Assembly (NCBI RefSeq): GCF_000744815.1
Contig: NZ_JQMQ01000005.1
Location: 1,930,055-1,994,054 of the forward strand
Direction of reading: 5' to 3'
Origin: Phaeacidiphilus oryzae TH49
Lineage (GTDB): Bacteria > Actinomycetota > Actinomycetes > Streptomycetales > Streptomycetaceae
DNA: 64,000 bases
Shown: piece by piece, positions 24,249 through 34,103 of the stretch
How positions within the stretch are numbered: position 1 is the first letter of the stretch
Layout: the number at the start of each line of letters is the position of its first letter
Notes under the pieces: generated by a model
Databases searched by the model: none
What the model saw: the letters and a program-made list of their open reading frames with translations, nothing else
What the model was told of the DNA's origin: nothing
Made by a program: the position numbers and the translations under genes

Positions 24249-24343
24249 GACTTCCCCGGGCCATCGTGCGAGTCCGCGATCCGGAGAACGTCCGGCACGG
24301 GGAACCAGGACCACCACAGCAAGCGACAGGGAGCTCCCGCCTC

Positions 24344-25801
24344 ATGGCTGACAGCACCCCCGCGGGGATCACCGCGGCACTGGACGAAGCGCCTCTGAGC
24401 CGGTTCCACACCCGGGCGGTCATCACCGCCGGGATGGGCTTCTTCACCGACGCGTACGACCTGTTCATCGTCGGCACGGCAAGCACCCTCATCGCCGCGC
24501 AGTGGCATCTGAGCACGAGCCAGACCGGCCTGGTGAACTCGATGACGCTGCTGGCCGCTTTCATCGGCGCCTTCGTCTTCGGCCGGATCGCCGACCTGGC
24601 CGGCCGCAAGAAGGTCTACGGGCTGGAAGCCTCCCTGATGGTGGTCGGCGCCGTCGCATCGGCCTTCGCGCCCAACCTGGTATGGCTGCTGGTCTTCCGG
24701 TTCATCCTCGGTATCGGTGTCGGCGGCGACTACCCGGTCTCGGCGGTGCTGATGAGCGAGTACGCCAACCGCCGCGACCGCGGCAAACTGGTCGGCCTGG
24801 TCTTCTCCATGCAGGCGCTGGGCACGGTGGCCGGCTACATAGCCGGTCTCGTACTGCTCTCCACCGGGATGAGCCACGACCTGACCTGGCGACTGCTGCT
24901 CGGCCTCGGCGCCGTCCCCGCGGCCTGCGTGATCTACCTGCGGCACAAGATGCCCGAGTCCCCGCGCTACACCGAGCGCGTCCGCGGCGACAGTCGAGGC
25001 GCCGCCGCCAACCTCAACCGCTACGCCGACGGCGCGGTCCACGCCTCCGCCGGCCGGGCCCCCGGCACCGCCGCCCCGGCCGGTGAGACCCGCAGCAGGC
25101 TGCGCGGCCTGCGCACCCTCTTCGCCGACCGGCGCAACCTGAAGATGCTGATCGGTACCGCGGGGACCTGGTTCGTCTTCGACTACGCCTACTACGGCAA
25201 CTCCGTCTCCGCCCCCTTGATCGTCAAGAGTGTGCTGGGCGGCGGGAACCACCCGACCACCCAGGTACTCGCGCTGAATCTGATCGTGTTCAGCATCGCC
25301 GCGATCCCCGGCTACTACCTGGCCACCGCCTTCATGGACCGGATCGGGCACCGCAGGCTGCAGCTGATCGGCTTCGCCTGCATGGGTCTCGCCTTCCTGC
25401 TCATCGGTGTCATCCCCGGGATCACCACCATGGTGGTGCCATTCCTGCTGCTCTTCGGCCTCAGCTACTTCTTCGCCGAGTTCGGCCCCAACACCACCAC
25501 GTTCGTGCTCTCCGCGGAATGCTTCCCCACCAGCATCCGCAGCACCGCGCACGGCATCTCCTCCGGCGTGGCCAAGATCGGCGCCTTCATCGGCGTCTTC
25601 CTCTTCCCGGTCATCCAGAAGGCCCTCGGCACCGCCGGCGCCCTGGAGCTGTCGGCCGGCTTCGCCCTGGTCGGCATCCTGCTGACGCTGCTCATCCCCG
25701 AGACCTCCCAGCGCAGCCTGGACGAGGTGTCCGAGGAACAGCGGGTCGTCGCCGAAGCCGAGCGGATCGCTGTCGGAGCGGCAGCGGCCGAACCGAGATG
25801 A
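24344..25801 (+). CDS. PHS-family phosphate:H+ symporter (MFS)
   Basis: A 485-residue MFS transporter of the PHS/sugar-porter type. AGMGFFTDAYDLFIVG in helix 1 carries the Asp expected in phosphate:proton symporters. GRIADLAGRKKVYG is motif A, and GIGVGGDYPVSAVLMSEYAN and ECFPTSIRSTAHGISSGVAK are the second and fifth signature regions. Twelve helices are evident with a central loop. GGGAG lies 11 nt before the ATG. PHO-box-like repeats upstream support phosphate as the substrate. A 15-bp hairpin ends the unit. Confidence 0.85.
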   Translation: MADSTPAGITAALDEAPLSRFHTRAVITAGMGFFTDAYDLFIVGTASTLIAAQWHLSTSQTGLVNSMTLLAAFIGAFVFGRIADLAGRKKVYGLEASLMVVGAVASAFAPNLVWLLVFRFILGIGVGGDYPVSAVLMSEYANRRDRGKLVGLVFSMQALGTVAGYIAGLVLLSTGMSHDLTWRLLLGLGAVPAACVIYLRHKMPESPRYTERVRGDSRGAAANLNRYADGAVHASAGRAPGTAAPAGETRSRLRGLRTLFADRRNLKMLIGTAGTWFVFDYAYYGNSVSAPLIVKSVLGGGNHPTTQVLALNLIVFSIAAIPGYYLATAFMDRIGHRRLQLIGFACMGLAFLLIGVIPGITTMVVPFLLLFGLSYFFAEFGPNTTTFVLSAECFPTSIRSTAHGISSGVAKIGAFIGVFLFPVIQKALGTAGALELSAGFALVGILLTLLIPETSQRSLDEVSEEQRVVAEAERIAVGAAAAEPR

Positions 25802-26173
25802 GGTGAGGGCGGTGCGCTCGGCCCGGCTCGTCGCCCGGGCCGAGCGCACGCCCTCCGGCAGCGGTTCCGCGCGGCGGCGCGGCGACCTCGTCCGCTCACC
25901 GCCGCCCTGTCCTGCGGTCCGCTCTCCCCGCGGTCGCGCGCCGGCGGGCGCAGACCGCCGGCGCGAGGACGGCGACCCAGCGCCCCTGAAGGGCGGTCCC
26001 GGCGCCACCTCATTCCGGTAGGAGACGCACGCGATCCCGGTTCGGCGCACCAGACCCGCTCGACGACCACCGGCGCCGCAGTGCCGCCGCCGCTCGGAGG
26101 CCTCGCGTAGTCTGCGGGGGGAAGAGCAGGGTCAGGGCCGCTCGTACGTGGCCTGGAGGGGACAGGGCAGCTG
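25802..26173. other. gene-free spacer after the PHS transporter
   Basis: No supported gene in about 370 nt. It starts with two strong hairpins (25812-25849 and 25937-25965). The rest, up to the ChrB-like start, is ordinary GC-rich sequence in which I see no clear promoter. Confidence 0.55.
25812..25849 (+). terminator. terminator hairpin of the PHS transporter gene
   Basis: GTGCGCTCGGCCCGG (25812-25826) pairs perfectly with 25835-25849 around the 8-nt loop CTCGTCGC, 10 nt past the stop. A second 11-bp hairpin (CGCGCCGGCGG at 25937 with 25955-25965) follows as a back-up. Confidence 0.75.
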
Positions 26174-26740
26174 GTGGGTGGGAGCGCGGCTTCGGAGGTT
26201 GAGGGCGCGGGGCGCCGGTGGCTGATGCTGGTGTACAAGGTGCCGGCGGAACCGACCCGGCTGCGGGCCGGGGTGTGGCGGAAGATCAAGGGCCTGGGCG
26301 CGATCTATCTGCAGAACTCGGCGGCCGCCCTGCCGCACAGCGCGGCCGCCGAACGTGCGTTGCGGGTACTGCGCAACGAGATCGTGGAGATGGGCGGCAG
26401 CGGCTATCTGATGGAGTCCCGGGTGCTCGCCGGGCACTCCGACATAGAGCAGGCCTTCAACGCCGCCCGGGACGACGAGTACGAGGAGATCGTCGACCGC
26501 TGCGAGGACTTCCTGAAGCAGATCGACAAGGAGTACCGGGCCGAGCACTTCACCTACGCCGAACTGGAGGAGAACGACGAGGATCTGGCGAAGCTGCGCA
26601 ACTGGTTCGCCAAGGTGGAGGCGCGCGACGTGCTGGGCGCCGGCGGCAGGGACGCGGCGGTCTCCGCGCTCCAGCGCTGCGCCGAGACCCTCGACGGCTA
26701 CGCGGCGCGGGTGTACGCGGAGGAGGGGGAGGGCCGCTGA
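26174..26740 (+). CDS. ChrB N-terminal domain protein
   Basis: A 188-residue protein. WLMLVYKVPAEPTRLRAGVW, then KIKGLGAIYLQNSAAALPHS, is the opening of the ChrB N-terminal domain, a regulator-like module linked to chromate resistance. The C-terminal half is helical and charged, with EIVDRCEDFLKQIDKEYRAE and LRNWFAKVEARDVLGAG. The transporter ChrA is not nearby, and the C-terminal part of full-length ChrB is absent. The GTG at 26174 has GGAGGGG about 13 nt ahead; an ATG at 26224 is the alternative. A chromate role is only a family-name guess. Confidence 0.7.
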   Translation: MGGSAASEVEGAGRRWLMLVYKVPAEPTRLRAGVWRKIKGLGAIYLQNSAAALPHSAAAERALRVLRNEIVEMGGSGYLMESRVLAGHSDIEQAFNAARDDEYEEIVDRCEDFLKQIDKEYRAEHFTYAELEENDEDLAKLRNWFAKVEARDVLGAGGRDAAVSALQRCAETLDGYAARVYAEEGEGR

Positions 26741-26780
26741 AGCGCTGTCGGCCCCGCCCCCGCCCCCTCTCCGTGCCCGC

Positions 26781-26990
26781 TCAGCCTCGGCGCGCGACCG
26801 ACACGGCCCGGCGAAGCGAGAGCGCCAGCAGGCCGGCCACCGCCACCGGCAGCAGCCACCAGGCCGGCAGGCCGGCGTGGGCCAGGCCCGCGGTCGCGCC
26901 CAGGGCGACCACCACTCCGGCTGCGACCCGCCAGTCGTCGCCGACCACGAAGTCGTACCAGAACAGCAGGAACGAGCGGATCGCGGTCAT
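26781..26990 (-). CDS. small two-helix membrane protein, last gene of the uptake operon
   Basis: A 69-residue protein. MTAIRSFLLFWYDFVVGDDW leads into VAAGVVVALGATAGLAHAG and WWLLPVAVAGLLALSLR, two membrane helices. Its ATG overlaps the upstream COG4280-type gene by ATGA, so translation is coupled. It may be an accessory subunit of that protein. No named family is recognised. Confidence 0.7.
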   Translation of the reverse strand: MTAIRSFLLFWYDFVVGDDWRVAAGVVVALGATAGLAHAGLPAWWLLPVAVAGLLALSLRRAVSVARRG

Positions 26991-27778
26991 CGCAGTCCTC
27001 CTTGAACCGGCGCCGCGGTCGCGGTCGTCGCGGTGGCGGTGGTCTCGGTGGAGGGCGGCGTCCGCCGCAGTACAGCCGCGCAGCCGAGGGCGAACAGCGC
27101 GACGGCCGGAACCAGCACCAGCAGCGCGCCGTCCGAGCCCGGCCAGTGGGCGCCCGCGCCCTCGCCGGCCCAGAAGACGCCGAACGAGGTGAGCATGGTG
27201 CCCACCGCGAACTTCAGGGTGTTCTCCGGGACCCGGGCCAGCGGCGCCCGTACGGCGACACCGATTCCGGTGACGACCAGCACCGCGGCCGCCGCTCCCA
27301 GCGCGGCGAGCGGGATGTCGTGCTGGTTGTCGCCGAAGGTGAGCACGATGAAGGCGACTTCGAGGCCCTCCAGGAAGACGCCCTTGAAGGAGAGGGTGAA
27401 GGAGTACCAGTCGGGTACGCCCACCCGGCCTCCGGTCGCCGCCGTGCGGGCGGCCGCGGTCTCCTTCGCGAAGGCCGCCTCCTCGTCGTGCAGTGCCTTG
27501 TGCCCGGAGGCCCGCAGCACGGCCTTTCGCAGCCACTGCAGGCCGAAGACGAGCAGCAGCCCGCCGACGACCAGGCGCAGCCCGCCGAGCGGTATCAGGG
27601 CCACGGCCGGACCGAGCACGGCGATCACCGCGGCCAGCACGACCAGGGCGGCGCCTGCGCCCTGGAGGGTGGAGCGCCAGTCCCGGCTGGTGCCGGCGGC
27701 AAGCACGATGGTGAGGGCCTCCACGGCCTCCACCGCGCAGGCGAGGAAGACGGTGATGAACAGGGCGGCGGAATTCAT
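26987..27778 (-). CDS. COG4280-type membrane protein, possible cation permease
   Basis: A 263-residue protein with about seven helices. The first helix has AVEAVEALTIVLAAG and a central helix has EGLEVAFIVLTFG; both carry an E-x-x-E-type motif reminiscent of the REGLEA motif of FTR1 iron permeases. Between them are GLQWLRKAVLRASGHKALHD and a conserved VPDWYSFTLSFKGVFLEG. I place it in COG4280, whose function is undefined. It is fourth in an operon after a substrate-binding protein, a fused permease and an ATPase, 43 nt downstream of the last. A cation-transport role is inference. Confidence 0.75.
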   Translation of the reverse strand: MNSAALFITVFLACAVEAVEALTIVLAAGTSRDWRSTLQGAGAALVVLAAVIAVLGPAVALIPLGGLRLVVGGLLLVFGLQWLRKAVLRASGHKALHDEEAAFAKETAAARTAATGGRVGVPDWYSFTLSFKGVFLEGLEVAFIVLTFGDNQHDIPLAALGAAAAVLVVTGIGVAVRAPLARVPENTLKFAVGTMLTSFGVFWAGEGAGAHWPGSDGALLVLVPAVALFALGCAAVLRRTPPSTETTATATTATAAPVQGGLR

Positions 27779-27821
27779 CGGCGGCCTCCTGCCCGGGGTC
27801 CGAAGGGATTTCCACGGGGTG

Positions 27822-29038
<1,217 letters not shown>

Positions 29039-29042
<4 letters not shown>

Positions 29043-30832
29043 GTCAGAGCCTCCAGGCGGTGGGCGGCCGGGTTGAGCCGGCGCAGCAGGAGAAGCGCGA
29101 GCGCGACGACCGCCAGCGCGCCCAGCACGACCAGGTCGGTCATGGCCGCTCCGCCGCCCAGGTCGTAGCCGGCCAGGTGCTTGGTGATGGCCACGGAAAG
29201 CGGCTCTTGGCCGGGCGGCGCGAGCAGTTGGGAGACGGGTAGTTCGAGGAGGGTGCCGCAGAAGGCGATCAGCCAGCTCCACACCAGGCCGCCGGCGACG
29301 AGCGGCAGCACGGACCCGGTCCAGGCCGCCGCGGGCCGGCGGCCGTGCACCCGGGCCGCCTCCGACAGCGATCCGTTGACCTGTCCGAGGGTGCCGGAGA
29401 GCAGCCGGGCCGAGGTGGGCACCACGCCGGCCAGGTAGCCCAGGAACAGCAGGCTGCTGGTCCCGTACAGGTTGAATCCGAGGTCGGAGGCCAGCGGGAG
29501 GTTGAAGGCGAAGATGTAACCGCAGGCCAGCAGGGTGGAGGGGAGGGCGATGGCGGTGATGAGCAGCATGTCCAGGGCGCGCGCCGACCGGCCGTCCCCT
29601 CCCCTGGCCAGCGCCCGCCCGGCCACCGCGCCGAGAACGGTCGCCGCGCAGGCGGCGAGGGCGGCCAAGGCGGCGGAGTAGCCGAGCGGGCCGGTGAGTT
29701 CACCGCTGTGCAGAACGGCCGAGAAGTGGGCCAGGGTCAGGGTGGAGAGGCTGACCCGACCGTCCGAGGGCAGCAGGGCCGCCGCCGCGGCGCCGAAGGC
29801 CGGGACTCCGAGGGCCAGGCCGAAGAAGCCGATGGCGCCGGTCAGCCCCAGCGCCTGCCGGAGCGGCGTGAGCCGGCTCCGCACGGCGGGCCTGGTACGC
29901 CCGGACAGGACGGCGAAACTGCGTCCGCGCAGCGAGCGGCGCTGGACGTAGAGGGCCAGCGCGACCAGCAGCAGGAGCAGCCAGCCCATCGCGGAGGCCG
30001 GTCCGAACTGGGCCGGGAAGGTGGCGATGGACTGCTCCATGGCGAAGGTGGCGATCGGGAAGTGCGCCTGCGCGGCCAGCGTTCCGGCGACCCCGTAGTC
30101 GCTGATCGACTCAGCGAAGACGATGGCGAGGCCGGCCCACAGGCCGGGGCCGAGGATCGGCAGCACCACGCGCACGGTGGCCAGCCGGCTCGCGCCGTGG
30201 GTGCGGGCGGCGTCCTCGAACTCCCGTCCCATGTTGCGGATCAGTCCCGCGACGGCCAGGTAGGCGAACGGCACGCCGCGCGAGGCCAGTACCCACACCA
30301 CACCGACCGGCCCGAAGACGACGGAGTAGAGCGCGGTCGGGTTGTGCCCGAGCAGCCGGGCGAGCACACCCTGCGGCTCCACCAGCCAGCTCCAGCCGAG
30401 CGATTCCAGGTAGGAGGGCGCGAGGAGGAGCGCCCACAGCAGCAGCCGCCACAGCGCCCGGCCGCGCAGTGTGGTGCGCTCGGTCGCCCAGGCCAGCGCC
30501 GTGGCGACGGCGGTGGCCAGCACCGCGGCACCGATCCCGACGAGGAGCGAGTCGAGCAGCGCCTGCGCGGTCCAACCGCTCAGTACCTGGCGGAAGTTGT
30601 CCAGGGTGAACCAGGAGCCGCCCTGGCCGACCGCCCGCGGGCTGAGCGCGACCAGCAGGAAACCGACGACGGGCAGCAGCAGCGCCACCGCGCACACCAC
30701 CCAGGGCAGCGTCGCCAGCGGACGCCGCAGCGCGAAGGCCAGGCGGCGCGGCTCGAACGACGGCCTGCGGGCCGGGCCCGGTGTGCGGGGCGCGTCCGGA
30801 TCGGTTGCGGATTCGGTGATCTGCTGGGTCAT
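29039..30832 (-). CDS. fused ABC importer permease (FbpB-like)
   Basis: A 597-residue protein with two BPD_transp_1 halves and about twelve helices. Each half has an EAA-type loop for the ATPase: EFEDAARTHGASRLATVRVV and SLSEAARVHGRRPAAAWTGS. A single two-domain permease of this kind is typical of ferric iron (FbpB), thiamine (ThiP) and related importers. The start is 1 nt after the SBP stop, and the end overlaps the ATPase start, so three genes are tightly coupled. Confidence 0.9.
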
Positions 30833-30833
30833 C

Positions 30834-31895
30834 TCAGCGCACGATCGTCGAGGTGAACCAGGAGTTGATCCGGCCCTCCTTAGGGCCCCAGACGTACGGG
30901 TCGATCGCCTGGGTGGGCACCGCGGAGAGCTCGGGCAGAGCCCGGTTGGGCGCGACGCCCTGCACGACCGGCCAGTACAGCGAGTCCCCGCCGGGGTCAC
31001 CGGTCAGCATGACGTGCTGCCCCTGGGCGCTGAGCACATAGGAGGCGAAGCGCTCGGCCTCGGACCGGACCTGCGCGGAGGCCTTCGCGTCGATGCCGAT
31101 CACGCTCGGCAGCGAGGTGACCTTCGGCAGGTACGCGATCTTGATGTGCGGGTCCTTCAGGCCGGCGGCGAGCCCGGCCGAACTCTGGATCAGCGCCAGC
31201 CTGATCGCCCCGGTCTGCAGGGCGTGCAGGGTGTCGCCGTTCGTCTGGTAGACGTGCAGCCCGTTGGCCTTCAACCGGCTGAAGTACGCCTGCCCCTGGC
31301 TGTCCCCGCCGAGCTGCCGGAGCATTCCGGCCACGAAGGGATAGGTGGGCCCGGACACGGACGGGTCGTTCATGCCGGTCTGCCCCTTCCACGCGGCGGA
31401 CAGCAGGTCCTGCCACCCGGTAGGCGGCTTGGGGGTCTTGGTGCTGTCGTAGACGAGTGCGGCGGTGGCGGTGAGGCCGGTCGGCACGTAGCTCTTGTCG
31501 GCGGGCTGCACGGCCTTGCCCGCGCTGTTCAGAGCGGCCTTGGGCGCGAAGCCCTTGACCAGCATGCCCTGCTTGTCGAGCGCGGCGAACGCCTCGTCGC
31601 CGTCCACCCACAGCGCGCCCCACTGCGGGTTGGCCTGCTCGGCCTGGACGCGCGCCAGCAACGGCCCGGTACTGTCGTCGACCAGCTTCACGGGGATACC
31701 GGTGGCCTTCTGGAATGCCTGGGTCACCGCCTTGTCGTATCCCTGAGCGGAGTACACCACCAGCGGCACCGGTTTGCCCGAGGAGGAGCTCTCAGAGGCC
31801 GCGCTGCTTGTGCCGCAGGCCGCCGCACCGCCCAGCAGAGCGACGGCGGTCGAGGCCGCAAGCAGTCTCTTGATCACGACGGGCCGTACTCGCAT
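30834..31895 (-). CDS. substrate-binding lipoprotein of the ABC importer
   Basis: A 353-residue lipoprotein. The signal peptide ends at LLGGAAACG, with lipid-anchored Cys27. The body is a family-1-type binding protein (PLVVYSAQGYDKAVTQAFQK, then KATGIPVKLVDDSTG), like ferric-iron and aminoethylphosphonate binders (AfuA/PhnS group). GGAGGCGAC precedes the ATG. It leads a five-gene operon: SBP, permease, ATPase, COG4280 protein, small membrane protein. No iron box is seen in the promoter; a small palindrome is present instead. Confidence 0.87.
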   Translation of the reverse strand: MRVRPVVIKRLLAASTAVALLGGAAACGTSSAASESSSSGKPVPLVVYSAQGYDKAVTQAFQKATGIPVKLVDDSTGPLLARVQAEQANPQWGALWVDGDEAFAALDKQGMLVKGFAPKAALNSAGKAVQPADKSYVPTGLTATAALVYDSTKTPKPPTGWQDLLSAAWKGQTGMNDPSVSGPTYPFVAGMLRQLGGDSQGQAYFSRLKANGLHVYQTNGDTLHALQTGAIRLALIQSSAGLAAGLKDPHIKIAYLPKVTSLPSVIGIDAKASAQVRSEAERFASYVLSAQGQHVMLTGDPGGDSLYWPVVQGVAPNRALPELSAVPTQAIDPYVWGPKEGRINSWFTSTIVR

Positions 31896-31919
31896 GTCGC
31901 CTCCATCACGTTCTGAATG

Positions 31920-31931
31920 TAACAGTCGTTA
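31920..31931. promoter_or_regulatory. TAAC-N4-GTTA palindrome in the ABC operon promoter
   Basis: TAACAGTCGTTA lies 25 nt before the SBP start, between it and the LysR relic. The arms are short, but the form suits a TetR-type or similar dimeric regulator. Its role is a guess. Confidence 0.4.
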
Positions 31932-31982
31932 GAACCATGGAGGGAGCGGCGAACGCCGCCGACATCAGCAAGCAGCCACCAC

Positions 31983-32465
31983 ATGAACACTCGGCGACAG
32001 AAGCACCGACGGCGTCCCCGGGACGGGCGACCGCCCGGATCGCCGCGAGGACGCCAGGGCCGGGGCCATCCGCTGACGCTGACCGACGCCGGCCGGGTGC
32101 TCGTCGCCCGGGGCGGACGGATCGAGCGCAACCTGGCCGCCGCCTGCCAGGAACTGGACGACATCGCGGGCCTGCGCGCTGGAGCACTGCGGATCGGCAC
32201 CTACCCGACCGCCGGCGCCGCCCTGCTGCCGCCGGCCGTGACCCGCTTCCGCAGCGAGCACCCGGACATCGAGCTGACAGTGCGCAGCGCGCGCATCGCC
32301 GGACTGTGGTCGATGCTCGACAACGCCGAGATCGAGCTGTCCCTGATGTGGGACTACGACTGGTGCCGGATCGACCGCGAGGACGCCGTCGTCACCCCGC
32401 TGCTGGAGGACCCACCGACCCTCCTCGTCTCCTCCGAACACCCCTGTGCCGGACTGCCGGCCGGG
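31983..32465 (+). pseudogene. LysR-family regulator remnant
   Basis: The reading frame keeps the end of a LysR DNA-binding domain (HPLTLTDAGRVLVARGG) and the linker helix, then the first part of the effector domain (LRIGTYPTAGAALLPPAVTR to EDPPTLLVSSEHP). The recognition helix is missing upstream, and the effector domain stops at about half length, where DUF1214 sequence begins in the same frame. A LysR gene divergent from an uptake operon is a usual regulator arrangement, so it may be the lost controller of the ABC genes. Confidence 0.75.
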
Positions 32466-32761
32466 GCCCTCCCACCGGTCAAGGGCTTCTGGTCGCTGAC
32501 GCTCTACAACGAGCACCACTTCTTCCACCCCAACGAGCTGGACCGGTACTCGCTCGGCACCAAGGACGCCGACCTGCGCCACGGCGAGGACGGCTCACTC
32601 ACGCTGTACGCGGGAGCCCTGCCGCCCGCCGACGAGCACCGCGCCAACTGACTCCCGGCCCCGGACGGCCGCTCGCCCTCTACCTGCGCGCCTACTGGCC
32701 CGAGCAGTCCGTCCTGGACGGCAGCTGGCAAGCGCCCGCGGTGGCCAACCGCTCCCGATGA
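32466..32761 (+). pseudogene. DUF1214 C-terminal remnant fused to the LysR relic
   Basis: LPPVKGFWSLTLYNEHHFFH and NELDRYSLGTKDADLRHGED are the last blocks of DUF1254/DUF1214 proteins. At 32651 a TGA stands where the family has Trp (AN-stop-LPAP against ANWLPAP). A 1-nt shift after that lets LALYLRAYWPEQSVLDGSWQ continue in another frame. So the piece carries a nonsense change and a frameshift. Confidence 0.8.
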
Positions 32762-32929
32762 GGCCAAGACCTCTTTGGCCCGTCCCACTCGGCCGGCCAG
32801 AGGCCGCGTCCCGGGCCGGCGCGGGCGCCGGCGCGGGGACGGCGACGGCCAGGGCAACGTGGCTGCCCTCGCGCCGGTCGCACCGCCTCCTTGACGATCG
32901 CGAGCCCAACCCGGTCTTCGGAGGCGCCA

Positions 32930-32943
32930 TATACTTAACGACA
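32930..32943 (+). promoter_or_regulatory. -10 element of a probable leaderless Uma2 transcript
   Basis: TATACT (32930-32935) is a near-perfect -10, and the Uma2 ATG is only 7 nt past it, with no room for a ribosome site. TTGACG at 32891 is too far away (33 nt) to be its -35. Leaderless translation is the likely mode. Confidence 0.55.
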
Positions 32944-33557
32944 TGGACACCGAGCTGGAGACCAGGACGCAGATCTACCGGCGTCTGCGGGAGCTCGCCG
33001 ACCACTTCTACGAGCATCCGGCTCCCGGCATGGACCGCCGCGCCGAGATCGCCGACGGCCAACTCGTCATGATGATGAGTCCGTCCGGCCGCCACGACTA
33101 CAACATCGTCCAGATCCAGAAGCAGCTCACCCGCCAGCTGGCCGACGAACTCGCCGCCGCCACCGTCGGCGACGTCGAAGACCCCGCCAACGGTCTCCTG
33201 CGCCGCCCCGACCTGCTGGTCCTGCCCATCGACGCCCTCGACCCCCCGGACGACGACGGCGTCGACGCCGAACGGGACCACCGTATCGACGCGCACGCCG
33301 TCATCCTCGCCGTCGAGATCGTCTCCCCGTCCAACCCCGGTAACGACCACCGCACCAAGGTCGCCGACTACGCCCGGATGGGCATCGAGCACTACCTGAT
33401 CGTGGACCCCCGCACCGGCACTCTTCGCTACCTGTGGGGCATCCGCGACCACGCGTACGTCAACACCATCGAGCACTCCTTCGGCGAGACCATCACCGTC
33501 GGCGACGGCTGGAAGATCGACACCACCGCCGTCCGCCGCTACCGGAGCACCACGTGA
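32943..33557 (+). CDS. Uma2-family (PD-(D/E)XK) endonuclease-like protein
   Basis: A 204-residue protein of the Uma2/DUF820 group, with a restriction-endonuclease fold. The catalytic-type residues are visible as RRPDLLVLPIDALDP (Asp), ILAVEIVSPSNPGNDHRTKV (Glu and Lys) and YARMGIEHYLIVDPRTGTLR. The N-terminal PGMDRRAEIADGQLVMMMSP is the usual E-x-x-x-G start. The start is the ATG after a -10 with no ribosome site. The stop overlaps the XRE gene by GTGA. The family is very common in streptomycetes with unknown biological role. Confidence 0.87.
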   Translation: MDTELETRTQIYRRLRELADHFYEHPAPGMDRRAEIADGQLVMMMSPSGRHDYNIVQIQKQLTRQLADELAAATVGDVEDPANGLLRRPDLLVLPIDALDPPDDDGVDAERDHRIDAHAVILAVEIVSPSNPGNDHRTKVADYARMGIEHYLIVDPRTGTLRYLWGIRDHAYVNTIEHSFGETITVGDGWKIDTTAVRRYRSTT

Positions 33558-33763
33558 CCGACCTCGGACGGCTCATCACCCAGCAGCGCCACGCCGCCGG
33601 CATGACCCAGGCCCAACTCGCCGACGGCGCCGGGATCACCCAGGCCGCCCTCTCCCGCATCGAGAACGGGAAGACCTCCCCCCGCCTCTCCACCGTCGAA
33701 CGCATCGCCCACGCCCTTGGGCGCCCTCTTACCCTCACCGTCGGTGACACCACTGGGGTTTGA
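33554..33763 (+). CDS. XRE-family small HTH regulator paired with Uma2
   Basis: A 69-residue protein that is a single XRE helix-turn-helix: MTQAQLADGAGITQAALSRI, then ENGKTSPRLSTVERIAHALG, and a short beta tail LTLTVGDTT. It starts at GTG overlapping the Uma2 stop, so the two are translated in tandem. Such small XRE proteins often repress their own operon. Whether it also binds or restrains the Uma2 protein is not known. The same pair occurs decayed at 17.3-18.05 kb. Confidence 0.88.
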   Translation: MTDLGRLITQQRHAAGMTQAQLADGAGITQAALSRIENGKTSPRLSTVERIAHALGRPLTLTVGDTTGV

Positions 33764-34103
33764 GTCGACATCACAACCAGCGCTGCGCGCGCCACGAGCC
33801 TCGCCGCAGCATCGGGACACCGCGCGCGATACTCGTGGGAGACGACAGTCAGGGGCGAAGCCCCAGAAGCCATCTCCGCCACCGGCGCCCGTCACCTCAT
33901 GCACTCGACCAGGAAACGCCGCCCGAGCCTGCGCCAGGTGCCGCCGGGCGGGTCCTACCTGACCACCCTCCGCCGCCGCGGGTACCGGACCGGCCAGGGG
34001 TACGGACGGACGCCTCACAGTCCGCATGATCGCGGCATGAATCACCGTCACTCTGGCCGACGGAACCCAGGCCGCTCTGAATACACAGGCGAAGTGGCGT
34101 GAC

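Noticed and set aside
30834-31980. DmdR/IdeR iron box in the ABC operon promoter
   Set aside because: No TTAGG-N-CCTAA type palindrome is present; only a short TAAC-GTTA site.
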